Assembly (NCBI GenBank): GCA_030528665.1
Contig: JAUMYK010000002.1
Span: forward strand, 1-64,000
Direction of reading: 5' to 3'
Source: a bacterium
GTDB lineage: Bacteria > Patescibacteria > JAEDAM01 > Absconditabacterales > Absconditicoccaceae
DNA length: 64,000 nt
This document shows positions 53,852 to 62,934 of the stretch, piece after piece. Under the pieces are notes generated by a model, which saw only the letters and a program-made list of their open reading frames with translations, did not search any database and was not told the origin of the DNA. The position numbers and the translations under genes were made by a program. The number at the start of each line of letters is the position of its first letter. The first letter of the stretch is position 1.

Positions 53852-56800
53852 TTATTCCTCTTCTTCGTATTTTTCTCTGAGTTTGGCTTTGATCGCAAAG
53901 GCTATAATGATCCCTATAAAACTTACTACTACGATTCCTACGATCCAGAGGAGAACCTTTATAGCTGTGGGCATTCCACTCTTTTTGCTCGGAGTGGTGG
54001 AGTTAGGAGAGGGGATGAGTTTGATAGAAGTATCGTTTTTGATGCTCTCGGAACAGTACTCAGCGATAATACTGTGTTCTTTAGCGATTTTACAGATATT
54101 GGGTTCTACCACACTTTTGAAATCATCGTTACCGATTTGATTGGCTCAGATATTGCTTGGATCGACCGCATTGGCACCGATGGTCATATAGAGTCTCTCA
54201 AGAGCTGCAGCTCTAATAGTTTTGCTATCGGCTCAGCTATTGGCGAGTTGTTCGGCATTTTCAAAGGTGCTAAACTGTTTGTTTGCCTCTTGCTGGAGGA
54301 CAAGCGGGAGGAAGGAGAGGATTTCCTGTTTGGCGACCTCGTAGCTATTGGCACCCTTGGCTGAGAGGGTTGCGTGATCAGAGAGGGCGATGATGACTTC
54401 GTTCAGCTTTTCTTCTTGTTTTGGGCTGAGTTTGGTGGTTTTTTTGCTCAAAAAGTCTTCAATCTGAATGATGTTGGATCTGGTTTTATTGATGTCAGTT
54501 AGCTCATTTTTGAGGCTGAAGAGCATAGTTTTGAGATCGCTATTGGCAACACTTGATCTATCATCGATACTATTGATCAGCTCAGTGATTTTTTGGTGTT
54601 GGAGCTTGAGATTATCATTGAGGAGATTGTTTTCGTAATTAGCAAAGGTAACGATAAAATCTTTTTTGATCACTTGTCCTGTACCGTTTGGTTGGTAAAA
54701 GATGCGACCAATGGTTGATTCAGTATTGGGGATATAGGTATGTGTGATAATTCTATTACAACCAAAATCTACATCATTATCGGCTTTTCCATCAAGATTT
54801 TTATCTGAGAAGATGTTGTTGTCTATTCGACATTTATCTTGGAAGGAATTGGTTTTGACATAGAGGAGGACTTCGTTGTTGAGCTGTTTCCCAAGGAAGA
54901 TTTCTAGGTTGCCGTTTTCAGAGTGTTCGGCATTAGGGAGGCTAATAAATTGGAGTCCGCTCATAATTTCTGTTTCTTTGTTGTGTTTTGGGATAGTGAC
55001 TTGGAGGCTATTGCTAGCCTCATTTGCATTTTTATCCTTTGCTTTGATAGTTACGGTATAGGTACCCGGGGCTGGGTATTGGACTTTAAAGGTTTTCTTT
55101 TTAAGTGGAAGGTAATCATCTTTTTCTCTTTGAGCGATTTCGGTATCTTGATAGGCTTTATTTCCCTTTTCACATTGGAGGGTATCTCGGCAGATTTCTC
55201 TTTCAATCAGATGTCCTATACTCACATCTTTGAAAAAAACAGTATTTCCAAGAGGAGCATAGATAAGACCAGGTTTTATGCCGTTTTTTACGATGATGCT
55301 TGCTCCCTCTCCCATGCCTTTATAATCTCTATAGATCACATAGGCTTTAGGGGTAAATGGGGCTTTGGCGTTATTTGGCTGAGTATAGATATGTTTTACA
55401 CGGTCATCTTTGGTCGTGAGATCGATGGTACCATCTCCATCAAAATCAAGCTGGATCGTTCTTTCCTTGATAAAGTCTGATCTATCCGAGAGAATTTTGC
55501 TGATGATGTCAAAAGTGACTTCTTCTCCTACTTCTACATTGATTTTGTCGGATTTGAGAGTAACGATTGGGATATCAGGTTGTCCTCCCGTATTTGGAAA
55601 CATCACAATCGGTCAGTTTCCAATGATTTCTTCACTGGTTTGGTGTCCATCATCGTTGTCAAACATTTTTACTCCAAACATAAATTCTCCTGGCTGTTTT
55701 GGGACTGAGAAATAGGTATAAGGGATATTGCCAGGTGTTACCTTGGTCTCGAGGATTTTGTTTGGATTGTCTTTTGGGTAGTAGTATCGCTTAAAATAGG
55801 AGATCGTTCCATCCTTATCAAAAGCTCCATTTGCATTGACTTTTACGATGATTGGATCAATTCCAGTGTTGAAGATGTCTTGACTCTTATTTCCCTGTTG
55901 AAATCAGATTCCTACTTCATTTCCGTACTGTGGAAAGAGAATCGTAACATTATCTACTCTAGGAAGTGCATTTACTACTTTAAACCAGATTCTTTCCTTT
56001 ACTATTTTCCCAAGTCCTGTGTCCTCTAGCGAGTAGTCAATATATTGGCAGCCGAGGCTATTGAATTTATATCCAAAGTTTTGATGATTGATAATTTCAT
56101 CATTTTGTGCTTGGAAATAATAACGGAGCTGATTGTTGGTTCCTTGTGCATTTACTGAGCTTGCTGTGTTGATAGAAAAAGGTTCTTGTCTATCGATTCT
56201 ATAGGCATTGTGACTGACTCCTTCACTATCTTCACATTTGTCATTTTCGCTGAGTTTGATATTTTGGCTATTGAAAATTTCATAGCTGATGATTGGGCTG
56301 TCTTTTTCTCCAATGTAAACGGTATCATAAACAGTATTTGTATTTCCATTTTCATCTGTAGCTTTAACCGTGATACGATATTTTCAGATTTTTTGGTATT
56401 CATGTTTCATGATATTGGATTGATTGACTCTTGGTGTGCTTCCATCTCCAAAATCCCATTCATAACTCAAAACAGGTAAATTTGATTTTACACTATACGT
56501 AACATAGGTTTTTCGTACTGATGCTTTTGGGCGTACTGTGAGTTGAGGTCTGAGTGTGGATTCTACTACGACATCTTTGGTAATTTCTGAGATTTTTCCG
56601 TATTTGTCTGATACGGTTAAGGTTACCTGGTGGGTTCATACTTCATTGAAGAGTACCGTGATTTTTTTGTTCTGATTTTCTACTTTAGTGATTTGGATAG
56701 TATTTTGGTTTGAGAATTTCCATTCGTATTGCAGTGCATCATATCCGTTTGCTACATCTACATCGTTTGAGCTTTCTGCATTAAAGGTAAATTCTGATGG

Positions 56801-58156
56801 ATATTGTCGGGTATTGGTTGGGGTAATGGTAAACTGAGGAATTGGCGGAGTAGACTCAACATATACATTAGCGGTATCAATATTTTTTTGTCAGATTTCG
56901 TCTTCGACAGTGAGTTTGACAGTATAGTTTCCAGGTTTTTTAAACTGTTTTTTGATTTCTTTACCTTGGAGGGTATCGAGTTTGTTCCCATCGGTATCAT
57001 AGAGTTCCCAGGTATAGAGCTTGAGTCTGGAGCTGAGAGAGTAGGATGCTGTAGCTGAGAAGCTGTATGTGCTTGAGGTCATCCCTTTTTCAGGAGTTTG
57101 GTTGATTGTAGCAACTGGGTCTGAGACTGTGAGGGTATATTTTTCGCTGATGGTGTTTTTTTCGTTGTCAAAAACGGTAAGTTGGACTGCGAATTCTCCT
57201 TGGCTTGGGAGAGGAAGGTGGATATAGCCTGGCTTTCCATCGCCTTCTTTGCTCCACTTAAATCCATCTCTTGAGCTGATATCTCGTCTATAGGACAAAA
57301 TCTCTCTCCCCCCCATTGGTAGGGTAGCGCTCCCATCAAATACTACTCATTTTTTCGCTTCTTGGACTCCTATTTTTACTGCTTTTTGCTTTTCCATTTT
57401 TTTCCCGTTGGCATAGATGATGACGTTTGCCGATTTTGGACTCACATTTACTGAGACAGTGGCTTCTCCATCAAAAATACCACTATTTGAGCTTCTTACT
57501 GTTAAGTGGACTAGATAGGTTCCAGATTCGTTGAACTTGTAGCTTACTACTGGTCCATAGCCAATTGGTTTGTCGGTTCCATCAATATCTCTGTAATACC
57601 AAAAATAATTTCTTGAAGGGATGGTTTCATTTGAGGGATCTGAACTTGCTCTTGCATCGAAAGTTACTGTAAGTGGGGCTGGTCCACTACTAGGATTGAG
57701 TGATGCAGAGGCTCTAATGGTATATTTCCCTTGAATGGTTGAAACTAAGCTTGCAAGTGGATTTTTACAATTTTCAAAAAAGCTATTAAAATTGTCTCTA
57801 TTCGGGTTGTGTTGCATATCTTTGGTCGTGGCTTGACATTGTTTGTAGACGACTTGAAAATTGTAATCTTGCGGAAAATGAGGAAAAATTCTGGTCATAA
57901 TCGTATGAAGCTCTGCGTAGGTCGCATTTCCTCCGATATTTCAGATTTTATTGTTTGCATCAATGTCTACAAAAAGTTCCAATAGTCTATTTCGATCTTT
58001 TTGGATTTGATAGTTGGCAAAATATTCAGTAGGTACCTTAGAAGAAAAGCTGTTGCTCGTGGCAAATGTTAGCCCTGCAATACTTAAAAGGAAGATGCTT
58101 GATGCAAGAAGGAGTTTTGCTCAGGTACTAAGAGGGGGGCGTGAAGAAGTATGCAT
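53852..58156 (-). CDS. Large secreted PKD-domain surface protein with C-terminal anchor
   Basis: 1434 residues in one frame. The signal peptide near residues 15-35 (KLLLASSIFLLSIAGLTFA) requires UGA-Gly. Multiple PKD domains occur between about 145 and 900, with the hallmark TYTVTIKAKD/GTYLVHLTV strands and YFWYYRD, DFDGDGTIDL. An alpha-helical region (about 1130-1300) and a C-terminal helix (IKVLLWIVGIVVVSFIGIIIAF) followed by charged residues anchor it in the membrane. PKD domains mediate protein or polysaccharide contacts. First gene of an operon with two pilin-like genes. Confidence 0.88.
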
Positions 58157-58365
58157 TTCACAATGATCATAGTAAAAGACTCACAGTAAGTATAGCGATT
58201 TTTGCGTTTCTTTGCAAATTATTGGAGGCTTTTTTGTGCGGAGCTATTGACTTGTATACAAAAAAGGGTGTTGTGTGTGTTTTGGGAGCTAGGTCTGTGA
58301 GTAATCTTGAAGAGTACTCTTCTGAGCTGGGAATTGGTTTGTGGAAGGGGAGATGACAAAGGTAA

Positions 58366-58375
58366 AAAAATCTGA
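58366..58375 (-). repeat. TCAGATTTTT motif copy (example of a dispersed word)
   Basis: One of at least 17 exact copies of TCAGATTTTT in the window, here between the divergent PKD and trigger-factor genes. Others start at 20328, 23907, 25177, 28988, 29617, 33957, 34706, 42194, 48347, 48680, 50848, 52277, 56384, 59703, 62040 and 62893. Confidence 0.5.
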
Positions 58376-58441
58376 CTTGAAAAAAAGGGGAGAATTGTTA
58401 CATTTAGTCAGAATTTGTTTTTTATTATTTCACTACAACAG

Positions 58442-59716
58442 ATGGAAAAAAAACTTGTACAGGGGCAGAATAGTAGTTATCAGATCACCGTTAGTTTTAC
58501 TGATGCTGAAAAGGCTGGAGTGAAAAATACGGTTCTTGAGCATTTTGCAAAGGATATGAATATTCCTGGATTTAGAGCTGGAAAGGCACCTTTGCATATG
58601 GTAGAACAAAAGATGCAAGCTGCATATATTGCTATGGCGATTAATGAGCATTTGATCAATAAAGCATTGCAAGAGTTGTTGAAGGAAAATCAGGAGATCA
58701 AGTTTATCGGTGAGCCATATGCTTTTGATACTAAGGAGGACAAGGGAGTGACTACGGTAACTTTTGCTCTTGATGTGTATCCTGAGGTAGAGGTAAAGGG
58801 GAAAAAATGGGAAGCTGTAAAGATGGATGCTTTGCAGATAGAAGCAACTGAGCAGGAGATCGAGGATTCATTGCTCAATATCCAAAAAAATTATGCTGAT
58901 TACAAAGATACTGATGTCATTACTGCTGCTACTATTTCCAAGTTGGGACTTGAGTTTTTTGATAAAGATGGGCAGAGTATTGAGAAGGGAACTACCTATC
59001 TTGGAGAGGCTGAATTTAGTGAAGATAAGTTTTGGGCTAAAACTTTTGAAGGTCAAAAGAAGGCTGATGTCGTAGAACTCAAGTATGATGAAAAGAAACT
59101 TCCTGAGGTGTTAAAATTCAAAAAAGGAGCTGCAGCAGTACTCAAGGTAACGGTTGTAGATATAAAAGAAATCGTGCTTCCAGAGCTTAATGATGAGATG
59201 ATTGTAAAACTTTTTGGTAAGGATGCTGAGGTAAAGACCAATGCAGAACTTAGAGCTTATATTCAAAAAGAAATTCTCAAGCAAAAGCAGGAAAATGGAC
59301 TCGTACAGACTATTGAAAACTATCTTGATGAGGTTAAAAAAACTGGTGTAGAGGTGCATATTCCAAAAACTATGGTAGATCAAGAGGTAAAAGTGAGACT
59401 TCAAAATTTAGAGAAAAGATTTGGTTCTGCAGAAAAGGTACAAGAATATTTTAAACAACTTGGAGAAGAAAAATCTAAAGAGTTTATTGAGGGAATTCAG
59501 ACCGCAGCGGCTGAGAGTTTACAGAAATTCTTTATCCTCAACAAGGTTACTGAGTTGCTAGGATTGACTATTGATTGGAATAATGAACAGGAACCGCTTT
59601 TTGTAGAAAAGCAACTGTATGCTAAATTGGTAGGAGAGCTTCCAACTCCTGAGACATCTTCTACAAAAAAGACTCCAACTAAAAAAGCATCTACCAAGAC
59701 CAAAAAATCTGAATAG
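58442..59716 (+). CDS. tig: Trigger factor (peptidyl-prolyl isomerase chaperone)
   Basis: 424 residues. The ribosome-binding motif region has IPGFRAGKAPLHMVEQKM (G-F-R-x-G-K-A-P). A FKBP-like middle (about 155-240) and the helical C-terminal domain (to about 400) follow. The tail is Lys/Thr-rich (TKKTPTKKASTKTKK). It binds nascent chains at the ribosome exit. The gene uses no UGA and no CGA, as expected for a highly expressed gene in this code. ATG 58442 chosen; an upstream start at 58415 adds nothing conserved. Confidence 0.95.
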   Translation: MEKKLVQGQNSSYQITVSFTDAEKAGVKNTVLEHFAKDMNIPGFRAGKAPLHMVEQKMQAAYIAMAINEHLINKALQELLKENQEIKFIGEPYAFDTKEDKGVTTVTFALDVYPEVEVKGKKWEAVKMDALQIEATEQEIEDSLLNIQKNYADYKDTDVITAATISKLGLEFFDKDGQSIEKGTTYLGEAEFSEDKFWAKTFEGQKKADVVELKYDEKKLPEVLKFKKGAAAVLKVTVVDIKEIVLPELNDEMIVKLFGKDAEVKTNAELRAYIQKEILKQKQENGLVQTIENYLDEVKKTGVEVHIPKTMVDQEVKVRLQNLEKRFGSAEKVQEYFKQLGEEKSKEFIEGIQTAAAESLQKFFILNKVTELLGLTIDWNNEQEPLFVEKQLYAKLVGELPTPETSSTKKTPTKKASTKTKKSE

Positions 59717-59725
59717 TTTTCCCAG

Positions 59726-59752
59726 ATAAGCCCTCGTGTAGGGCTTTTTGTT
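59726..59752 (+). terminator. Terminator after trigger factor
   Basis: Stem AGCCCT / AGGGCT, loop CGTGT, then five T. Confidence 0.8.
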
Positions 59753-59818
59753 CTCTAGAAAAATTGTTTTCTTCCATTTGTGAGCTTATTAACATTTTTT
59801 ATATTATAGTAAGGAGTG

Positions 59819-60010
59819 ATGCGGGCATTTATCAAGGATATGATAATCTATCCCTTTGCATCTGATAAGGTAAATAATCGCTTTAGTCAGTTTTTAACTA
59901 CTATTTTTAAAGATTATCCAGCTTTTCTTTGGACAAAGCCGACTTGGAAAAAGGTCTTGGTCTTACCTTTTTTGCTGGTGTATGAGCTTTTTAGAACATC
60001 GAGGAAGTAA
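59819..60010 (+). CDS. Small membrane-associated protein
   Basis: 63 residues, basic, with one hydrophobic stretch (VLVLPFLLVYELF, about 46-58). AAGGAG two bases upstream of ATG is one of the few good Shine-Dalgarno sites in the window. A GTG codon just before could be the start. Function unknown. Confidence 0.55.
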   Translation: MRAFIKDMIIYPFASDKVNNRFSQFLTTIFKDYPAFLWTKPTWKKVLVLPFLLVYELFRTSRK

Positions 60011-60189
60011 GTTTGCTCTTATCATAGAGAGAAAAGCTTAAAAAGAGGGAAATCTGAGCATTGTGTTCAGGTTTTTTTATTACTTGAAGAGGTGCTGTTG
60101 AAGTGAGTAGGCTCTATGTTGTAAAATGAGAAGCCTGTTTTGCAGTAGGGAGAGGGAAAGTGGTTTTTGATTGCGATGATTTTTGTTGT

Positions 60190-60227
60190 ATTTTGAGTTG
60201 ATTTAGGGAGGCATTTTACTATATATA
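60190..60227 (+). promoter_or_regulatory. Promoter of the RNase P RNA - tRNA unit
   Basis: TTGATT or TTGAGT near 60193-60205 and TATATA near 60221 with 16-17 base spacing, ending a few bases before the RNA. Bases 60011-60189 contain a weak hairpin (CTGA..TCAGG) with seven T near 60060-60075 and no gene. Confidence 0.4.
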
Positions 60228-60230
60228 GGG

Positions 60231-60558
60231 AGTCAATCTAGGTACTACGCTCTTTTAGAGTGAGGAAAGTCCTGGCACGAAATCAAAGCTATCATCTCAC
60301 GGATGTTGGAACACTGTCTGAGACAGGCAAACGAAAGTGCCACAGAGATTAAACTATCCCTTTGGGGAGAAAGGTGAAACAGAGTGGTAGTCTCTTGAGG
60401 AGAGATTTACACTTACTCAATCTGATTGCTGATCAGATGAGGGGTAAACCGTAGCTCGTGCAAGCTTGCCAGTCTCGTGCTGGAAGTGCAAATGGTTGCT
60501 CTATGCAACTCTAGATAAATAGTACCTTGTACAGAACCAGGCTTATTGGATTGACACT
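60231..60558 (+). ncRNA. rnpB: RNase P RNA (bacterial type A)
   Basis: About 328 bases. P1 is formed by GTCAATC (60232) and GATTGAC (60549). Universal segments are GAGGAAAGTCCTGGCAC (CR I), CACAGAGAT.AAAC, GGTGAAACAGAGTGGTA, GGGGTAAACCGTAGCTCG, and the 3' core AGATAAATAGT..CCTTGTACAGAACCAGGCTTATTGG (CR V). It cleaves 5' leaders of pre-tRNAs. The first tRNA begins three bases after it. Confidence 0.95.
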
Positions 60559-60561
60559 CTT

Positions 60562-60632
60562 GGGGGGTTGGTGTAGTGGTAACACATCGGTCTTCGGAAC
60601 CGCTGTCGGGGGTTCGATCCCCTCACTCCCTG
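60562..60632 (+). tRNA. tRNA with anticodon UCG, proposed tRNA-Trp(UCG) decoding CGA
   Basis: Acceptor GGGGGGT/ACTCCCT, D arm GTGT-AGTGGTA-ACAC, anticodon arm with loop CTTCGGA (anticodon UCG at 60594-60596, first stem pair a T-C mismatch), T arm GGGGG-TTCGATC-CCCTC, G73, and no encoded CCA. The anticodon would normally mean Arg, but A20 of Arg tRNAs is U here. G73 agrees with Trp identity, and it adjoins tRNA-Trp(CCA). With CGA falling at Trp positions in proteins, charging with Trp is proposed. Arg identity is the alternative. Confidence 0.75.
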
Positions 60633-60643
60633 AATAATAATAT

Positions 60644-60715
60644 AGGGCCGTAGCTCAGTGGTAGAGCGGGAGTCTCCAAAGCTCCGCGTCGCGAGTTCGA
60701 TTCTTGCCGGCCCTG
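60644..60715 (+). tRNA. tRNA-Trp(CCA)
   Basis: Acceptor AGGGCCG/CGGCCCT, D arm GCTC-AGTGGTA-GAGC, anticodon loop CTCCAAA (CCA at 60676-60678), T arm GCGAG-TTCGATT-CTTGC, discriminator G73, no encoded CCA. It reads UGG. UGA is read by a separate Gly tRNA not present in the window. Confidence 0.93.
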
Positions 60716-60827
60716 AATTGATTCTTAAAAAGATTGAATGCTGATTGATGTCAGTATTTTTTTGTTTTTCTCTTGTAATTAGTAGTTGAGTTGTGTATAC
60801 TGTATAGTAATAAAATAGAAAGAAAAG

Positions 60828-61190
60828 ATGAAAAGTATTTTACAATATTTTTGGAAACAGGTACTTCTCTTTGTTTTGGGAAGTGTGTTTTGGATGATTG
60901 GATATGTGACTACGACACCATTGTATCCCACTAAAAAGGAAGCAATAGTCCATGCACAGCAAATGCTTGCTCAGCGAGAGGTCGTATTAGATACTGTCTC
61001 TCGTGCGGTGGTAGTTCCTTATCGTGGGGAAGAGTATTTGGTGGATGCCCAGACATGGAGTCTTTATCTCCAGAGTCGGAGTTCTCTTTGGTTGGCTTGG
61101 GGAATTGGATTGATTTTGGTAGCTTTGGTCTCTGGTTTTGCAAAAATAGCGCTTCTCCTTCAGCAAAAAAATGATCGAGACGAGATTTAA
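60828..61190 (+). CDS. Two-helix membrane protein
   Basis: 120 residues. Helices about 10-28 and 85-110 flank a polar loop of about 55 residues. Two CGA codons (after AQ and ND) would be Trp. No family recognised. A terminator follows 8 bases after the stop. Confidence 0.6.
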   Translation: MKSILQYFWKQVLLFVLGSVFWMIGYVTTTPLYPTKKEAIVHAQQMLAQREVVLDTVSRAVVVPYRGEEYLVDAQTWSLYLQSRSSLWLAWGIGLILVALVSGFAKIALLLQQKNDRDEI

Positions 61191-61198
61191 AAGTATTA

Positions 61199-61234
61199 TT
61201 CACTGGCGGGGTTTCCTTCAGTGAATTTTTTTTA
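61199..61234 (+). terminator. Terminator
   Basis: Stem TTCACTG / CAGTGAA with a 13-base loop followed by eight T. Confidence 0.8.
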
Positions 61235-61249
61235 TGCTCCTTTTTTTCC

Positions 61250-61450
61250 GTAATCTTTGTCATTGTGGACTTGATCTGGAATCCTATCCGCTTGCTAAGA
61301 TGCTGAATCAAGTTCCCCGCAACTTCGTGCGGGACAGGCAGGATGACTGTGGTTTCGTTATTTCAGGTTTGATTTGCAATCTATAGCTCCTTCCACCTCG
61401 CTCCGCTCAGCAGCTCCCTCATTGAGGGAGGACTCAGTTTGTAGAGATGA
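61250..61450. repeat. Intergenic repeat cluster
   Basis: Family A (about 61258), CCCGCAACTTCGTGCGGG hairpin (61316), AGCTCCTTCCACCTCGCTCC and GAGGGAGGACTCAG units. No gene seen between 61235 and 61476. Confidence 0.6.
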
Positions 61451-61476
61451 GGAGAGGTAAGTTCTCCTGCCAATGT

Positions 61477-62301
61477 TTATGCTAAGGAGATTCGTTCGAT
61501 AGGGTGTTGTTTGCCTTTTTGGAGGAGTCGGAGGAGTCTTTTTTGTGAAGTGAGGGGGAAGGCGGAATCGTTATGGAGGACAGTGATCTGATATGGCGAG
61601 GTATGATGCTGGGTATGGTGTTGGAAAATGGTCTCGAGGTGTGTGGCGGAGTGGAATCTGATTTTTTTGAAATTGAAAAATTTAGTGATCGTTTTTTGAG
61701 CGTTGAAACTCGTATAATTGAGTGGGATGACGGTATCGACGGCGGCGTCTTTGAAGATGCGGAGCTGGTGTTTGATCAAGGTATTGGTAAGGAATGCTTT
61801 CCAGCTGAGTTTGCTTAAAAGGTGCTTGAGAATACTTGTTTCCTTGCTCCAGAAATGGAAAGGAAAACGGAATGGTTTGGTAGCAAGCTGAGCTGGGGTA
61901 GGAGTGAAGTGATCTGCAAGTTGCCTGATAAGCTGTTGTGCGATGTGTAGCTCTTCTGGATCGCCAAAGAGACCGAGTTTGCCTACAAGGCTATGGGGAA
62001 AAACCTGTTGGAGAAGGTAGTCTGAAAAGAGCGGTAAGATCAGATTTTTTGTGTTTTTGGGTACCTGAGGATCGAGGAGGAGTGCAAGTTCGTAGAGGGG
62101 AGGAAGGATGATTTTTTGTGTGCCTTGTGCGGTAAGGGTTGTGATACCTTGGATGACTGCTTGGAGACTGTGGGCAAAAGATTTGTCTCCATAGGGAGCA
62201 TTGCGGGTGTCTAGGTAGATGAGATAGTGATGATCATAGCGATTGAGCCAAGCAAAGAGTCCGAGCGATTCGGTACTGCTAGAGATGATTCCGATCTTCA
62301 T
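61477..62301 (-). CDS. Glutamate-racemase-like protein lacking catalytic cysteines
   Basis: 274 residues. The Asp/Glu racemase layout is visible: IGIISSSTESLG, then YLIYLDTRNAPYGDKS, as in MurI (DSGVGGLSV, DTARVPYG). But the first catalytic motif ACNTAS is replaced by LPPLYELA, and the second GCTHYP by IPLNYTSF, so both active-site Cys are missing. It should not racemise glutamate and may be a binding or regulatory relative. The gene starts directly after the stop of the secreted-protein gene. Confidence 0.72.
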   Translation of the reverse strand: MKIGIISSSTESLGLFAWLNRYDHHYLIYLDTRNAPYGDKSFAHSLQAVIQGITTLTAQGTQKIILPPLYELALLLDPQVPKNTKNLILPLFSDYLLQQVFPHSLVGKLGLFGDPEELHIAQQLIRQLADHFTPTPAQLATKPFRFPFHFWSKETSILKHLLSKLSWKAFLTNTLIKHQLRIFKDAAVDTVIPLNYTSFNAQKTITKFFNFKKIRFHSATHLETIFQHHTQHHTSPYQITVLHNDSAFPLTSQKRLLRLLQKGKQHPIERISLA

Positions 62302-62907
62302 TTAGGTATGATTGGGATGAGATAAAGTGAGGTAATGGTTGAGTGCATCGAGGAAGGTATCAATACTGGTTGCACTTTCGAGTTGGGAGATATGAGCGAG
62401 GAGATGTTGGAGTTTTTCTTGTTGGGTTTTGAGCTGTGGGGCAGGGAGTCCTGTGGCGATTTGGTTGTTGAGGTCTTCGAGTTGGGCTTGAATATCAAAG
62501 GTATGTTGTTGCAGTTTGTCACGGATGAGGTATTTGCTTTTCTCTAGCAGGTTGCTTTCAAAGTCGCTCATTGCGGTTTCGATGTGTTTGATCTGTTCAA
62601 AGAGTTTGAGAAAGGTAGCTTGTTTGTCTTGGTAGAGGGATTTTCGATAGCTGGTATCATCGCCTCTTTGGAGATTATGTACGATTTGAAGGATTTTGTG
62701 GTATTCGTTTCTGAGGTAACTATTGAGGAGGGAGAGATATTCGTTGCATTTGAAAGTATCTGTTTCGGCGAGGAGATAGACTCTCACTCCAGTATCTCAG
62801 AGTTTGCAAAAAAGTCTCTGTGTAAAGGGTGTAGCGTAGGTCTGGGAGGCAAAAAGCGGAGCGAGTCCGCAGAGGATGATAGCGAGACTGAGTCAGATTT
62901 TTTTCAT
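62302..62907 (-). CDS. Secreted coiled-coil protein
   Basis: 201 residues with a signal peptide (MKKIGLSLAIILCGLAPLF then ASQTYA; Gly5 is UGA). The mature part is helical with heptad-like Leu/Gln patterns (about 60-195), probably a coiled coil, plus two Cys near the N-terminus (FCKLG, KCNEY). No family recognised. Its stop abuts the start of the racemase-like gene, so the two are co-transcribed. Confidence 0.65.
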
Positions 62908-62934
62908 TTTGTATGCTGGAGAGGGTAAAATGGA

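Noticed and set aside
58141..58356. 71-codon plus-strand frame between the PKD and trigger-factor genes
   Set aside because: GTG start overlapping the start of the PKD gene, no motif, low-complexity promoter DNA; not supported.
60562..60632. tRNA-Glu(UUC)
   Set aside because: With U at position 33 the loop CTTCGGA places UCG, not UUC, at 34-36; a UUC reading would put C at position 33.
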